Source: Delta-02 sp964513565 (GTDB taxonomy: Bacteria; Desulfobacterota; Syntrophorhabdia; Syntrophorhabdales; Syntrophorhabdaceae). Taken from it: a stretch of DNA of 64,000 nucleotides. The stretch is from contig CAZENE010000018.1 of NCBI GenBank assembly GCA_964513565.1, forward strand, positions 1 through 64,000. The letters run 5' to 3'. Shown here piece after piece: positions 35,714-44,273 of the stretch. The notes below the pieces were generated by a model, which saw only the letters and a program-made list of their open reading frames with translations, was not told the origin of the DNA and searched no databases. Positions within the stretch are counted from its first letter, which is position 1, and each line of letters starts with the position of its first letter. Position numbers and translations under genes: made by a program.

Positions 35714-35783
35714 ATAGTGAATCGTAAAGGAGTAAAAAAATAGGGCGCAGGGTTTTTCAACACCTTACGATTTCGACTTACGG
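35711..35783. repeat. Inverted heptamer-type repeat between htpG and dnaJ
   Basis: GAATCGTAAAGG (35719-35730) is nearly complementary to CCTTACGATTTC (35763-35774), with an extra CGACTTACGG. It lies in the convergent space between the two chaperone genes. Confidence 0.6.
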
Positions 35784-35785
35784 TC

Positions 35786-36883
35786 TTATTCAAAGAACTC
35801 CATAAATTTTTCTTTGAATCCTTTGCGGGTTTTTGGGGAGGAATCCTTGAATTCTTGGGCCAGTTCTTCTACAAGGACCCTTTGCCGGTCTGTAAGGCCG
35901 GAAGGGATGACTATATTGAGATAGACGAGCTGATCCCCCCTGCCGTAACCATTGGATTTGTTGACACCGAGGCCTTTAAGCCTGAAAACCTTTCCCTGTT
36001 GTGTCCCCGGCGGTATCTTCACGACGGTCTCGCCTTCGATCGTGGGGATATTTATTTCGCCCCCGAGGCACAATAAAGGAAATCCCACGTCAACCTGGAC
36101 TACGATATCGTCTCCCGCCCGTTCGAATATCGCATGTTCCTTGACCTGCAACACCACGTACAGATCGCCGGGGATGGTGTCCCCGAACTCCTGCATCCCC
36201 TCGCCTCGCAGTTTAAGACGGGTATTATTGTCAACGCCGGGGGGTATCTTGACCTTCAGTTTCCGCTTGGTCTTTACACTTCCTCTCCCCTTGCAGTTTT
36301 TGCAGGGGTTCTTTATTATCCGGCCCTCGCCTCCGCAATATTCGCACGTCCGGTTGATCGTAAAGAACCCGTGGCTCTGGCGCACCTGCCCCCGGCCGCC
36401 GCACTGCTTGCATACGACGGGCTCGTGCCCGGGCTCGACCCGCGAACCATTGCAGACAGGGCATTTTTCTTCCTTGGGTATCTCTATCTCTTTTTCGCCG
36501 CCAAACACGGCCTCTTCAAATTCTATGGTCAGATTATACCGGAGGTCGCTGCCCTTCCTCTGGCGTTGTCTCTGATTCCCGAAAAAATCACTGAACAGGT
36601 CATTGAAAACGGAATCAAAATTTCCCTGGAAGCCAAAGTCAAACATGGAGCCCATGTCCCCTACCGTACCGAAACGTTCGTAGTGGTGCCTTTTCTGGGC
36701 GTCCCCCAAGACCTCGTAGGCGGCGTTTATCTCTTTGAATTTTTCTTCGGCCTTGCGGTCGCCGGGATTGCGGTCCGGGTGATATTGAAGGGCAAGTTTT
36801 CTATATGCCTTCTTTATTTCTTCATCGGTGGCCTCCCGTGATACATTGAGGACCTCGTAATAATCCACCTGCCTGCTTCTCAT
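35786..36883 (-). CDS. dnaJ: Co-chaperone DnaJ
   Basis: Type I DnaJ (365 aa). It has a J domain with HPD in LQYHPDRNPGD, a short Gly/Phe region and four zinc-binding CXXCXGXG-type repeats (CPVCNGSR, CKQCGGRG, CEYCGGEG, CKNCKGRG). The substrate-binding C-terminal domain is complete. It delivers clients to DnaK and stimulates its ATPase. It is 44 bp after grpE; dnaK, usually between the two, is absent. Confidence 0.96.
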   Translation of the reverse strand: MRSRQVDYYEVLNVSREATDEEIKKAYRKLALQYHPDRNPGDRKAEEKFKEINAAYEVLGDAQKRHHYERFGTVGDMGSMFDFGFQGNFDSVFNDLFSDFFGNQRQRQRKGSDLRYNLTIEFEEAVFGGEKEIEIPKEEKCPVCNGSRVEPGHEPVVCKQCGGRGQVRQSHGFFTINRTCEYCGGEGRIIKNPCKNCKGRGSVKTKRKLKVKIPPGVDNNTRLKLRGEGMQEFGDTIPGDLYVVLQVKEHAIFERAGDDIVVQVDVGFPLLCLGGEINIPTIEGETVVKIPPGTQQGKVFRLKGLGVNKSNGYGRGDQLVYLNIVIPSGLTDRQRVLVEELAQEFKDSSPKTRKGFKEKFMEFFE

Positions 36884-36927
36884 TATATGCCTTTCATTTT
36901 ATTACTGGACTTGAAATGCCCTTCTGT

Positions 36928-37533
36928 TTACTGCCGGGTATCAGATTTCTTTGAAACCACTACACGAGATGCCCTGATCAGCCTGTCATTGAGCGTGTAT
37001 CCTTTCAAAAGCTCGGCAACAACTGTATCAGGCTCCATATCCTCATGCTCCTCCTGGAAAAAGGCCTCATGAAAATTAGGATCGAATTTCTGCCCAACCG
37101 CCTCAACCGGTTTGACGCCGGCCTTTTCAAGAACTTTTAAAAACTCGTTCAATATGAGCTTGACGCCATCGTGAATGCTATTAGGGTCTTCGGTGGACTC
37201 GGAATGCTTCAGCGCCAGCTCCAGGTTATCCAGGACAGGCAATAATTCCTTGATAAGGATCTCGTTCCCGAATTTAAGGGTATCCTGCTTTTCCTTTATT
37301 TTGATCTTCTTGAAGTTCTCGAAATCTGCCTGGAGATAAAGAATACGGTTTTCGAGATCTTTGATCTTCGCATCCTTTTCCTCAATCTCCTTTTTTATTT
37401 CGTCGGGGATCTCGTCTTTCTTTTTCTTCTTTTTGTGTTCTTCGTGTTTATGGTGATGGCCCGCCTCTTCCGCGGCCTCATGGTGCCTTTCTTCTTGTTC
37501 GTTCTTATCTAGGTCTTTGTTCTTTTCGTTCAT
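36928..37533 (-). CDS. grpE: DnaK nucleotide-exchange factor GrpE
   Basis: A 201-aa GrpE. A very charged N-terminal tail (Glu/His/Lys-rich, with HHKHEEHKKKKKKDE) leads into the long coiled coil (about 45-110). The beta domain contains the FDPNFHEAFFQE signature and ends with LNDRLIRASRVVVSK. The His/Lys-rich tail is unusual in composition but is probably disordered. It lies 10 bp after hrcA. Confidence 0.95.
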   Translation of the reverse strand: MNEKNKDLDKNEQEERHHEAAEEAGHHHKHEEHKKKKKKDEIPDEIKKEIEEKDAKIKDLENRILYLQADFENFKKIKIKEKQDTLKFGNEILIKELLPVLDNLELALKHSESTEDPNSIHDGVKLILNEFLKVLEKAGVKPVEAVGQKFDPNFHEAFFQEEHEDMEPDTVVAELLKGYTLNDRLIRASRVVVSKKSDTRQ

Positions 37534-37543
37534 TCGCCAGTCC

Positions 37544-38587
37544 TCACATGATTTTGAATAGATCCGTTACAGCCCGGGCAGTGTAGCCTACAATGGGAAT
37601 AAGACGGGAATAGTTCATCCTCATCGGCCCTATTATGCCGAGGACCCCGTAGCTATCACGGTCGATCCGGTATGCGGATACGATAATGCTCATCCCCTCC
37701 ATGCCTTTCATATCGCTTTCGCTGCCCAGAATGACATTTATACCTTCCTTGCTTTGATACTGATCAAGAAGTTGTATGAGCCGTTCTTTGTTCTCGAGGG
37801 CCCTGAAAAGCTCTTTAAGCCTCTCGACATCCGAAAATTCAGGGATGCCTATCATTTTCGAAGCCCCTTCTATATAGACCTCCCTTGTATCTTCTTCGCC
37901 GACCAGTATGTCGAGCGTATCCTGTATCTTCATATAAAGATTCCGGAAAGTTTCCCTGTCCCTGTGTATGTCCTGAATTATGTTCTCTTTGATAGCATGG
38001 AAGGGAAGGCCCGAGAACCGTTCGTTCATATAGCGTTTCATATCGTCAAGCGTCGCCTGATCGATATCTTCATTCGTATCGACAAACCTTTTGTGGACCA
38101 TCCCCGAGGTCGTTACAAAAACGATCAGTATGGTATACCGCGACATCCTGACGAATTCGACTTCTTTGAACAGCATCGTATCAACCCGGGGCTCCACGAC
38201 GATGCTCGGAAACCTCGCAATTGCCGCAAGGGCCCGCGAGGCGTCCGTCATTACCTCCTCCGTATATGCGTAGCGTATACGGAGCATAGTTTCGAGTGCC
38301 CTGAGCTCCTTTTTACCGGGAAGCCCGGGTACAGGGAGGTTGTTTACATAGTAACGGAAGGCCTTCGGTGTAGGTACGCGTCCGGCCACTGCATGGGGCT
38401 TGAAAAGAAATCCCAGCTCCTCAAGTTCGCCCATGATGCTCCGGATCGTGGCCGAGCTCACTTTTTTCTTCATTGTCTTCGCTATCGTGGTCGATCCCAC
38501 CGGCTCCGCGAAAACAATATAATGTTCGACAATGAGCTCGAGTACAGAACTCTCGCGTTCATTCAATATATCGGCTAATCCTTTCAT
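37544..38587 (-). CDS. hrcA: Heat-inducible transcription repressor HrcA
   Basis: HrcA (347 aa) binds the CIRCE operator and represses chaperone genes. It has an N-terminal winged helix (RESSVLELIVEHYIVFAEPVG, SSATIRSIMGELEELGFL) and a GAF-like domain. The C-terminal NLPVPGL and GPMRMNYSRLIPIV motifs are diagnostic. It is the first gene of the hrcA-grpE-dnaJ operon. No recognisable CIRCE lies upstream of hrcA, dnaJ or htpG in this window, so its main target may be elsewhere, for example with dnaK or groESL. Confidence 0.96.
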   Translation of the reverse strand: MKGLADILNERESSVLELIVEHYIVFAEPVGSTTIAKTMKKKVSSATIRSIMGELEELGFLFKPHAVAGRVPTPKAFRYYVNNLPVPGLPGKKELRALETMLRIRYAYTEEVMTDASRALAAIARFPSIVVEPRVDTMLFKEVEFVRMSRYTILIVFVTTSGMVHKRFVDTNEDIDQATLDDMKRYMNERFSGLPFHAIKENIIQDIHRDRETFRNLYMKIQDTLDILVGEEDTREVYIEGASKMIGIPEFSDVERLKELFRALENKERLIQLLDQYQSKEGINVILGSESDMKGMEGMSIIVSAYRIDRDSYGVLGIIGPMRMNYSRLIPIVGYTARAVTDLFKIM

Positions 38588-38598
38588 TCTGATACAAT

Positions 38599-38627
38599 AA
38601 GTTAATTATCTCGGCAGTTTTTGTCAA
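38599..38627 (-). promoter_or_regulatory. Sigma-70 promoter for hrcA-grpE-dnaJ
   Basis: Minus-strand TTGACA (38622-38627) and TAACTT (38599-38604), spacer 17 bp, 12 bp before ATG 38587. The transcript leader would be only a few nucleotides. Confidence 0.65.
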
Positions 38628-38657
38628 GAATTTGAACAAAATACAAGAGAACCGGCT

Positions 38658-39203
38658 TCAGACGGTTATCTCGAAGGTCGCATGCCGGACCTTAAATGTG
38701 CTTGCCTCATCATAACGTCTCATCGCGTATCGGCTTATCCGTATATCGTAAGGGCCGAAGGACCTGCCGTTTTGAACAGTCTCACTGCTTAAAGGTACGC
38801 TGGCGTGCATGACGGCTGCTTCAGGGCTTAAATCCCGGGATCCGGCAATTTGGCCGGTATCTTCGGGAACAGGGACTAGAGCGGTGAACCTCTGCAGTGC
38901 TCCATTTTCCGGTTTTTTGTTGGTCGAGATCGCGACTTCGTCGTCATTGAAGATAACAAGGAACGACGGGGCAGCTTTTTGGAGGTTCCTGTTCTCTGCA
39001 CGGTCCCGCCGGGGACCTCCGGAATCCAGCCGGGATAAGGCCGGTAAAGCGGTCTTACGTGTGTCATCCCGAAATATGCCGTGATTTATCATTTCATAAA
39101 AAGAATAACATCTCTGGAAAAAAACTTCGAGCAGATTATGCGTACCCCGGCATTTCGAGCGTTGTACTTGACTTTCGACGGCCCATGAAGTATTTGATGT
39201 CAT
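38658..39203 (-). CDS. Doubtful ORF between hrcA and nudC
   Basis: An open frame of up to 181 codons occupies most of the 614-bp gap. There is no ribosome-binding site at any plausible start. The composition is unremarkable apart from a more protein-like C-terminal third (ATFEITV at the end). No domain is recognised. It might be a fast-evolving or decayed gene, or chance. Confidence 0.22.
   Translation of the reverse strand: MTSNTSWAVESQVQRSKCRGTHNLLEVFFQRCYSFYEMINHGIFRDDTRKTALPALSRLDSGGPRRDRAENRNLQKAAPSFLVIFNDDEVAISTNKKPENGALQRFTALVPVPEDTGQIAGSRDLSPEAAVMHASVPLSSETVQNGRSFGPYDIRISRYAMRRYDEASTFKVRHATFEITV
39168..39196 (+). promoter_or_regulatory. Promoter for nudC, nearly leaderless
   Basis: TTGACT (39168-39173) and TATTTG (39191-39196) with a 17-bp spacer. 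The predicted start (about 39203) coincides with ATG 39202, and there is no Shine-Dalgarno, so the message may be leaderless. Confidence 0.55.
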
Positions 39204-40017
39204 GAGTTCTGCAAACCCGGATAAAATTGTCGGCGCGGAGAATGGTTACGTGTATGCTGTCCGGGACCAGAAGATACTCGTCGACCTTAAGGGGAGCGGA
39301 CTGGCAGTTCCCCGGAAAGACACGGTGACCGGACTAGGCCTCTGTAATCCTGATGGTTACCGGATCGGCATATATGACGGCAAGCCCTGTGAAGCCTATC
39401 CGGTACCAGCAACTACTGAGCCTCTCCAGGGGATGAGCTTTCTCGGCTTAAGGAAGCTCTTCGGCGCACTCCCTCCGGAAAGTTACGCGATGGCCGTAAG
39501 GGCCGTGGGGATCCTTAACTGGGACAGGACATGCCGGTTCTGCAGCGCGTGCGGGTCCCAAGTAAAACGCCACGCATCCATCCTTGCCAAACACTGTGAA
39601 ACCTGCGGATTTACCATGTTCCCCAAAATATCCCCTGCCGTCATCGTAGCGGTTGAAAAAAACAACACGATACTGCTGGCCCGGGCGGGCCGTTTTGCGG
39701 AGAACCTTTATAGCGTCCTCGCGGGGTTTGCGGAACCCGGCGAATCCCTCGAAGATACGGTACGGCGGGAGGTAAGGGAAGAAGTGGGTATAGAGGTAGG
39801 GAATATCCGGTATTTCGGAAGCCAGCCGTGGCCCTATCCCGATTCCCTGATGATAGGCTTCACCGCCTCATGGTCTTGGGGGGATATTACAATTGACAAC
39901 GACGAGATCACAGATGCGAGATGGTTCACTGTCGATAAATTACCCCTTATACCTGACAGGATAAGCATTGCACGGGCGCTGATCGACTCATTTATAGCGA
40001 AGATGGGTAAGAGATGA
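39202..40017 (+). CDS. nudC: NAD(+)/NADH diphosphatase, NudC-like Nudix
   Basis: A 271-aa NudC-type enzyme that hydrolyses NADH or removes NAD caps from RNA. A zinc ribbon (CRFCSACG, then CETCGFTMFP) separates an N-terminal domain from the Nudix fold. The Nudix box is GFAEPGESLEDTVRREVREEVG, and the SQPWPYPDSLM motif downstream distinguishes NudC from other Nudix families. The alcohol dehydrogenase gene follows immediately. Confidence 0.93.
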   Translation: MSSANPDKIVGAENGYVYAVRDQKILVDLKGSGLAVPRKDTVTGLGLCNPDGYRIGIYDGKPCEAYPVPATTEPLQGMSFLGLRKLFGALPPESYAMAVRAVGILNWDRTCRFCSACGSQVKRHASILAKHCETCGFTMFPKISPAVIVAVEKNNTILLARAGRFAENLYSVLAGFAEPGESLEDTVRREVREEVGIEVGNIRYFGSQPWPYPDSLMIGFTASWSWGDITIDNDEITDARWFTVDKLPLIPDRISIARALIDSFIAKMGKR

Positions 40018-40039
40018 TAGCCCATTGTCCGCATCATTT

Positions 40040-41002
40040 ATGAAAGCTATAGTATTTGACGGCAGGCTTAAAGTTGTCGATATTCCCAAACCCGTGCCTG
40101 CATCCGGTGAGGTCCTTATACGGGTTTCGGTTGCCGGGATATGCAACACGGACATCGAGATAATGAAAGGTTACCTTGGTTTTCAGGGTATAATCGGACA
40201 TGAGTTTACCGGCATTGTGGAAAACGCCGCCAGAGATTGCCCGGGCATGTCCGGAAAACGGGTGGTCGGGGAGATCAACTGCGGCTGTGGCATATGTGGC
40301 CTGTGCAGGAAGGGCCTCGAGAAACATTGCCCCCGGCGTACAACTCTTGGCATCTTGGGAAGGCAGGGCGCTCTGGCCGAGTACACGACGCTTCCCATCG
40401 CCAATCTTCACGAGATCCCCGGCAGTCTCAGCGATGAACAGGCTGTCTTTACCGAACCCCTGGCTGCGGCATTCGAGATACTCGAACAGGTGAAAATAGA
40501 AAGAGACCATCGGGTGCTCGTACTCGGTGACGGAAAATTGGGCATTCTATGCGCACTGGCCCTGAACCTGACCGGCGCGGAAATACTCCTTGCCGGGAAA
40601 CATCCCGGCAAACTGGATATTGCCGCCCGTCAGGGCATTCCTGCTCTTTTGATCGAGGACCTGCCCCCGGGCGACGGCGCCTTCGACATGGTGGTGGAAG
40701 CTACGGGAAAATCACAGGGCCTCGATATTGCGATGAAGCTGACGCGGCCGCGCGGCAAAATAATACTGAAAAGCACCGTGGCCGATAATGTCCCGTTCGA
40801 TCTGGCGCCTGTCGTGGTCAATGAGATCACCATTGTCGGGTCCCGGTGCGGCCCTTTTAAACCGGCCCTTGAGGCACTGGCAAATGGATCTGTCGATGTG
40901 AGACCCCTTATCTCTGCCGTGTTTCCCGCACGGAACGCCAAGGATGCCTTTCGCGCTGCCGGATCGGCCGAAAACCTGAAGGTCCTGATAGATTTCACGT
41001 AA
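40040..41002 (+). CDS. Zinc-dependent alcohol dehydrogenase (MDR family)
   Basis: A 320-aa medium-chain dehydrogenase. The catalytic-zinc region includes GICNTD and GHEFTG. The structural-zinc lobe has four cysteines in CGCGICGLCRKGLEKHC. The Rossmann segment VLVLGDGKLGILCALAL binds NAD(P). The start is ATG 40040; an in-frame TTG at 40025 gives only five extra residues. The substrate is unknown. The C-terminal domain is short, but the protein appears intact. Confidence 0.87.
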   Translation: MKAIVFDGRLKVVDIPKPVPASGEVLIRVSVAGICNTDIEIMKGYLGFQGIIGHEFTGIVENAARDCPGMSGKRVVGEINCGCGICGLCRKGLEKHCPRRTTLGILGRQGALAEYTTLPIANLHEIPGSLSDEQAVFTEPLAAAFEILEQVKIERDHRVLVLGDGKLGILCALALNLTGAEILLAGKHPGKLDIAARQGIPALLIEDLPPGDGAFDMVVEATGKSQGLDIAMKLTRPRGKIILKSTVADNVPFDLAPVVVNEITIVGSRCGPFKPALEALANGSVDVRPLISAVFPARNAKDAFRAAGSAENLKVLIDFT

Positions 41003-41082
41003 GTTTCAGGCTTCATCTTCCATTCCTTCTATGAAAACGTTATATTTCATGTACGGAAAAGTAGTTGTACGGGAGAGCCGAT

Positions 41083-41775
41083 GTGACATCCGCCATACGG
41101 ACATATGATCTATGGAAAGAATATGAGACCGCAAATCACGACAGTCAGGCCCTCAGGGGAATTGAACTGGATATCGCCAGGGGTCAGATCATCGCGCTCT
41201 TGGGAAAAAGCGGCTCGGGCAAGACAACGCTTCTGAATCTGCTCGCAGGTCTCGATGAACCAACGCGGGGACGCGTCGAGATAGACGGAGACGACCTTAA
41301 AAAGCTTGGTGAGAAAGGACGGACACAGCTCAGGCGAAATAAGCTCGGTTTTGTTTTTCAGTTTTTCAATCTGCTTCCTACCCTGACGTCTATCGAGAAT
41401 GTCCTTCTTGCGCTCGAACTCGCCGGACGCCCCGATGAAAAGCTGGCTAGGGAATATATAGCGCTCGTCGGCCTTGCCGGCAAGGAATACCGCTTTCCCC
41501 ACGAACTTTCCGGCGGGGAGCAGCAACGTATAGCGATAGCCCGCGCGCTCGTCAAAAATCCCCCGATCATCCTTGCCGATGAACCGACGGGAAACCTGGA
41601 TTCACATACGGGGGCACAGATCCTCAACCTTCTGACGGGGCGCTGCCGCGATTCTGGCACCACGCTCATAATGGTAAGCCATTCACTGAAAACTTGCGAA
41701 TATGCCGACCGGATACTGCGCATGGTGGACGGCCGGATCTTTGAAGAAGAATCCTGTGCGGGGCTCGCTCCTTGA
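41083..41775 (+). CDS. ABC transporter ATP-binding protein (LolD/MacB-like)
   Basis: An approximately 230-aa ATPase with Walker A GKSGSGKTT, signature LSGGEQQRIAIARAL and Walker B IILADEPTGNLDS. The QFFNLLPTLTSIENV stretch is typical of the MacB/LolD type VII family. I prefer GTG 41083, preceded by GGGAGAG; TTG 41065 would extend it by 6 codons. It is coupled to the permease by a TTGA overlap at 41772-41775. Type VII ABC systems transmit force to the periplasm rather than pump across the membrane. Confidence 0.9.
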   Translation: MTSAIRTYDLWKEYETANHDSQALRGIELDIARGQIIALLGKSGSGKTTLLNLLAGLDEPTRGRVEIDGDDLKKLGEKGRTQLRRNKLGFVFQFFNLLPTLTSIENVLLALELAGRPDEKLAREYIALVGLAGKEYRFPHELSGGEQQRIAIARALVKNPPIILADEPTGNLDSHTGAQILNLLTGRCRDSGTTLIMVSHSLKTCEYADRILRMVDGRIFEEESCAGLAP

Positions 41776-44264
41776 AAAGAGTCATCCGTTCCTTTCTGCG
41801 CTATCTGGCCCGGCGCAAGAGCCTCGCCATCCTTCAGCTCCTCGGCATCGCCTTCGGGGTGGCCGCAGCAGTCGGGATGACGCTGGCCTCGCGGTCCGCT
41901 CTGGAAAGCATGGAGGGGGCCGTCGATTTTCTTAAAGGCGGATCGACCCACACCATCGCACGCCCGGCGGGACCGATGGAAGAGGGACTGCTCGTGAAAA
42001 TAGCCGGCGATCCCTCAGTGAAGTATTTTGCACCTGTCATTGACAGAAAAATACGGCTGGCAACAGGAGATCAGGTCCGCCTTTTAGGCGTCGACCCGTT
42101 CCTTGACAGGAATGTCCGTTCCATCACGCGAGAGATAGTTTCTTCGCCAAATTCGGCGGGGCTCCAGGAGGCATTCCAGTCCTTTCTTCTCGATCCCGGT
42201 ACAGTTCTCATCGAGGAGAATATAGCAAAGACCGCCGGTGTTGCCGCAGGGCAGGATCTTCTGACCATGCAGGGCCCGCTGAAGGTGGTACAGGTCTTCC
42301 CCAATCCATCCGGGGAGCCGCTCGTGGTAATGGACATCGGGCATGCCCAAAAATTCTTCCGGATGGCAGGTTATATCGATAGGACCGACCTCGTCGTAAC
42401 CGATGAAGAAGGATTAAGAAAGCGATGGGAACAGGGTTTCATCGTTGAATCGAACCGGCAGAAGTCACAGACGTTATCGGCACTGCTCAGCGCATTCAAG
42501 CTGAACCTTCAGGCACTGTCTCTGCTGGCCCTTTTTGTCGGTATCTTTCTCATATACAATACCGCCATGTTTACAGTCGTTTCGAGACGCAGGGACGCCG
42601 GGATCCTCTTGAGCATCGGGGCTTCCCGGGGCCAGGTAACCCTGGCTTTTCTTATCGAAATCCTCCTGCTCGGCATCATAGGCGGCGCGCTCGGCGGGAT
42701 AATGGGATATCTCTTAAGCAAGTTCCTGGTTCAAATAGTGGGCGGGACCATTAGCACCCTGTATTTTTTCCTGCGCCCTTCCGCAATGCCATGGACATTC
42801 TGGAATATTGCAGGCGGGATACTCCTGGGATGCACGGCGAGCATCGTAGGATCGCTCCCCCCCCTCCTTGAGCTTCGCCGGACCCAGCCCGTGCAGGTCC
42901 TGCGGGGAAGAGAGGCTTCTCGTTCAAAAACAAGGAAAACGAAGATTGTCGCGATCATTGGTGTTTTTTGCCTCGCCCTGGCGCTGGTCCTTTTCCTGCT
43001 GTCGTTTCTCAACGTATATATAGGCTTCGCCGGAGCTTTTGCATTTCTTCTCGGTGCCAGTCTTTTTGCAGGCTTCGCCATCATCGTCGCCGTCCCTTTC
43101 CTTAAGCGGCTTTTTTCATACGTGATGGGCCTCGAGGGCAAAATAGCGATCGGGAATATCCGGGAAAACCTGGGAAGGACCAGTGTTGCCGTGGCCGCGT
43201 TCATGATAGCCCTTTCCATGTCGATAGGCCTTTCCTCGATGATCGATAGTTTTCGGCATTCACTCGTATGGTGGATGAACGGCCAGCTCCGCGGTGATGC
43301 GTACGTATCAACGAAGGCCGACGTTACCGTTCCGGAGGAGTTTCATAACGAGTTAAAGTTGATTCCCGGTATTGGCGGAATAGACGTTTTTCGCAACGTC
43401 CAGATCACCTTCAGGGCCAGGCCGGCAGGGATAACATCGATCGATGCCGCAGTACTCCAGAAATATGCGAAGTTCGGCTGGCTCGATGGCAGCGGCGAAG
43501 ATGCCTGGGAGGCCGTAAAGCGCGGCGATGTGATCATATCGGAAAGTTTCTCGCTGAGGTTTGATGTTAAGAAAGGCGACCGGGTGACCATCGATACCGC
43601 AGTCGGCCCGGCGACTCTTGTCGTGGCGGGAGTCTATTACGACTATGCATCGGAGCATGGCGTCATAATGATGGACAGGTCAGTGTACTTGAAGCTTTTC
43701 AATGACAGGACCATCAACAGTCTTGGCGTGTTCATTGACGCGTCGGAGCCCGAAAAAGGCGAAATCCTCGAGGCGGTCCGGCATCTTTCCCGGAAATACG
43801 GCCTGCCATTTGCCACACGCGACCAGTTCCACGGTCGCATTCTGGCCATCTTCGACAGCACGTTCGCCGTAACCCGGTCGATGCGCATGATAGCGGTTAT
43901 CGTGGCGTTTTTCGGGATAGCCGGAGCATTAATGACCCTTTTTGTCGAGCGTCAGAAAGAGTTCGGCATATATCGTGCCCTTGGATTTACTACAGGTGAT
44001 GTCGCAAAGATAACGATCGTAGAAAGCATCGGGCTTGGACTGATCAGCTTTTTTATGAGCACCATCGTAGGGACCATCTTCGCTTATATTCTCATCAGGG
44101 TGATCAACCGCCAGAGTTTCAACTGGACGATCTTCTACCATCTGACGTCGCAGCCATACTTGGTAACGGCCTTGACCGCGATCGCGGCGAGCTTTGCGGC
44201 GTGCGTCTACCCCCTCTGGTCCGTTATCCGGAAATACCCGATAATGCAGATACGGGAGGAGTGA
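41772..44264 (+). CDS. FtsX-like ABC transporter permease with two FtsX domains
   Basis: An 830-aa permease with two repeated FtsX units and large periplasmic loops (about 60-230 and 505-680). The first bundle (about 245-400) and the second (near 715-815, IAVIVAFFGIAGALMTLFVERQKEFGIYRALGF) carry typical FtsX helices. Extra helices lie near 390-450. The start is TTG 41772, overlapping the ATPase stop. Two-domain permeases adjoining an AttH-like gene form a recurrent bacterial export/envelope cassette. The cargo is unknown. Confidence 0.9.
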   Translation: MKRVIRSFLRYLARRKSLAILQLLGIAFGVAAAVGMTLASRSALESMEGAVDFLKGGSTHTIARPAGPMEEGLLVKIAGDPSVKYFAPVIDRKIRLATGDQVRLLGVDPFLDRNVRSITREIVSSPNSAGLQEAFQSFLLDPGTVLIEENIAKTAGVAAGQDLLTMQGPLKVVQVFPNPSGEPLVVMDIGHAQKFFRMAGYIDRTDLVVTDEEGLRKRWEQGFIVESNRQKSQTLSALLSAFKLNLQALSLLALFVGIFLIYNTAMFTVVSRRRDAGILLSIGASRGQVTLAFLIEILLLGIIGGALGGIMGYLLSKFLVQIVGGTISTLYFFLRPSAMPWTFWNIAGGILLGCTASIVGSLPPLLELRRTQPVQVLRGREASRSKTRKTKIVAIIGVFCLALALVLFLLSFLNVYIGFAGAFAFLLGASLFAGFAIIVAVPFLKRLFSYVMGLEGKIAIGNIRENLGRTSVAVAAFMIALSMSIGLSSMIDSFRHSLVWWMNGQLRGDAYVSTKADVTVPEEFHNELKLIPGIGGIDVFRNVQITFRARPAGITSIDAAVLQKYAKFGWLDGSGEDAWEAVKRGDVIISESFSLRFDVKKGDRVTIDTAVGPATLVVAGVYYDYASEHGVIMMDRSVYLKLFNDRTINSLGVFIDASEPEKGEILEAVRHLSRKYGLPFATRDQFHGRILAIFDSTFAVTRSMRMIAVIVAFFGIAGALMTLFVERQKEFGIYRALGFTTGDVAKITIVESIGLGLISFFMSTIVGTIFAYILIRVINRQSFNWTIFYHLTSQPYLVTALTAIAASFAACVYPLWSVIRKYPIMQIREE

Positions 44265-44273
44265 TAAAAAGGC

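Noticed and set aside
33559..38660. CIRCE operator search around htpG and hrcA.
   Set aside because: No TTAGCACTC-N9-GAGTGCTAA palindrome or close variant was seen in either intergenic region.
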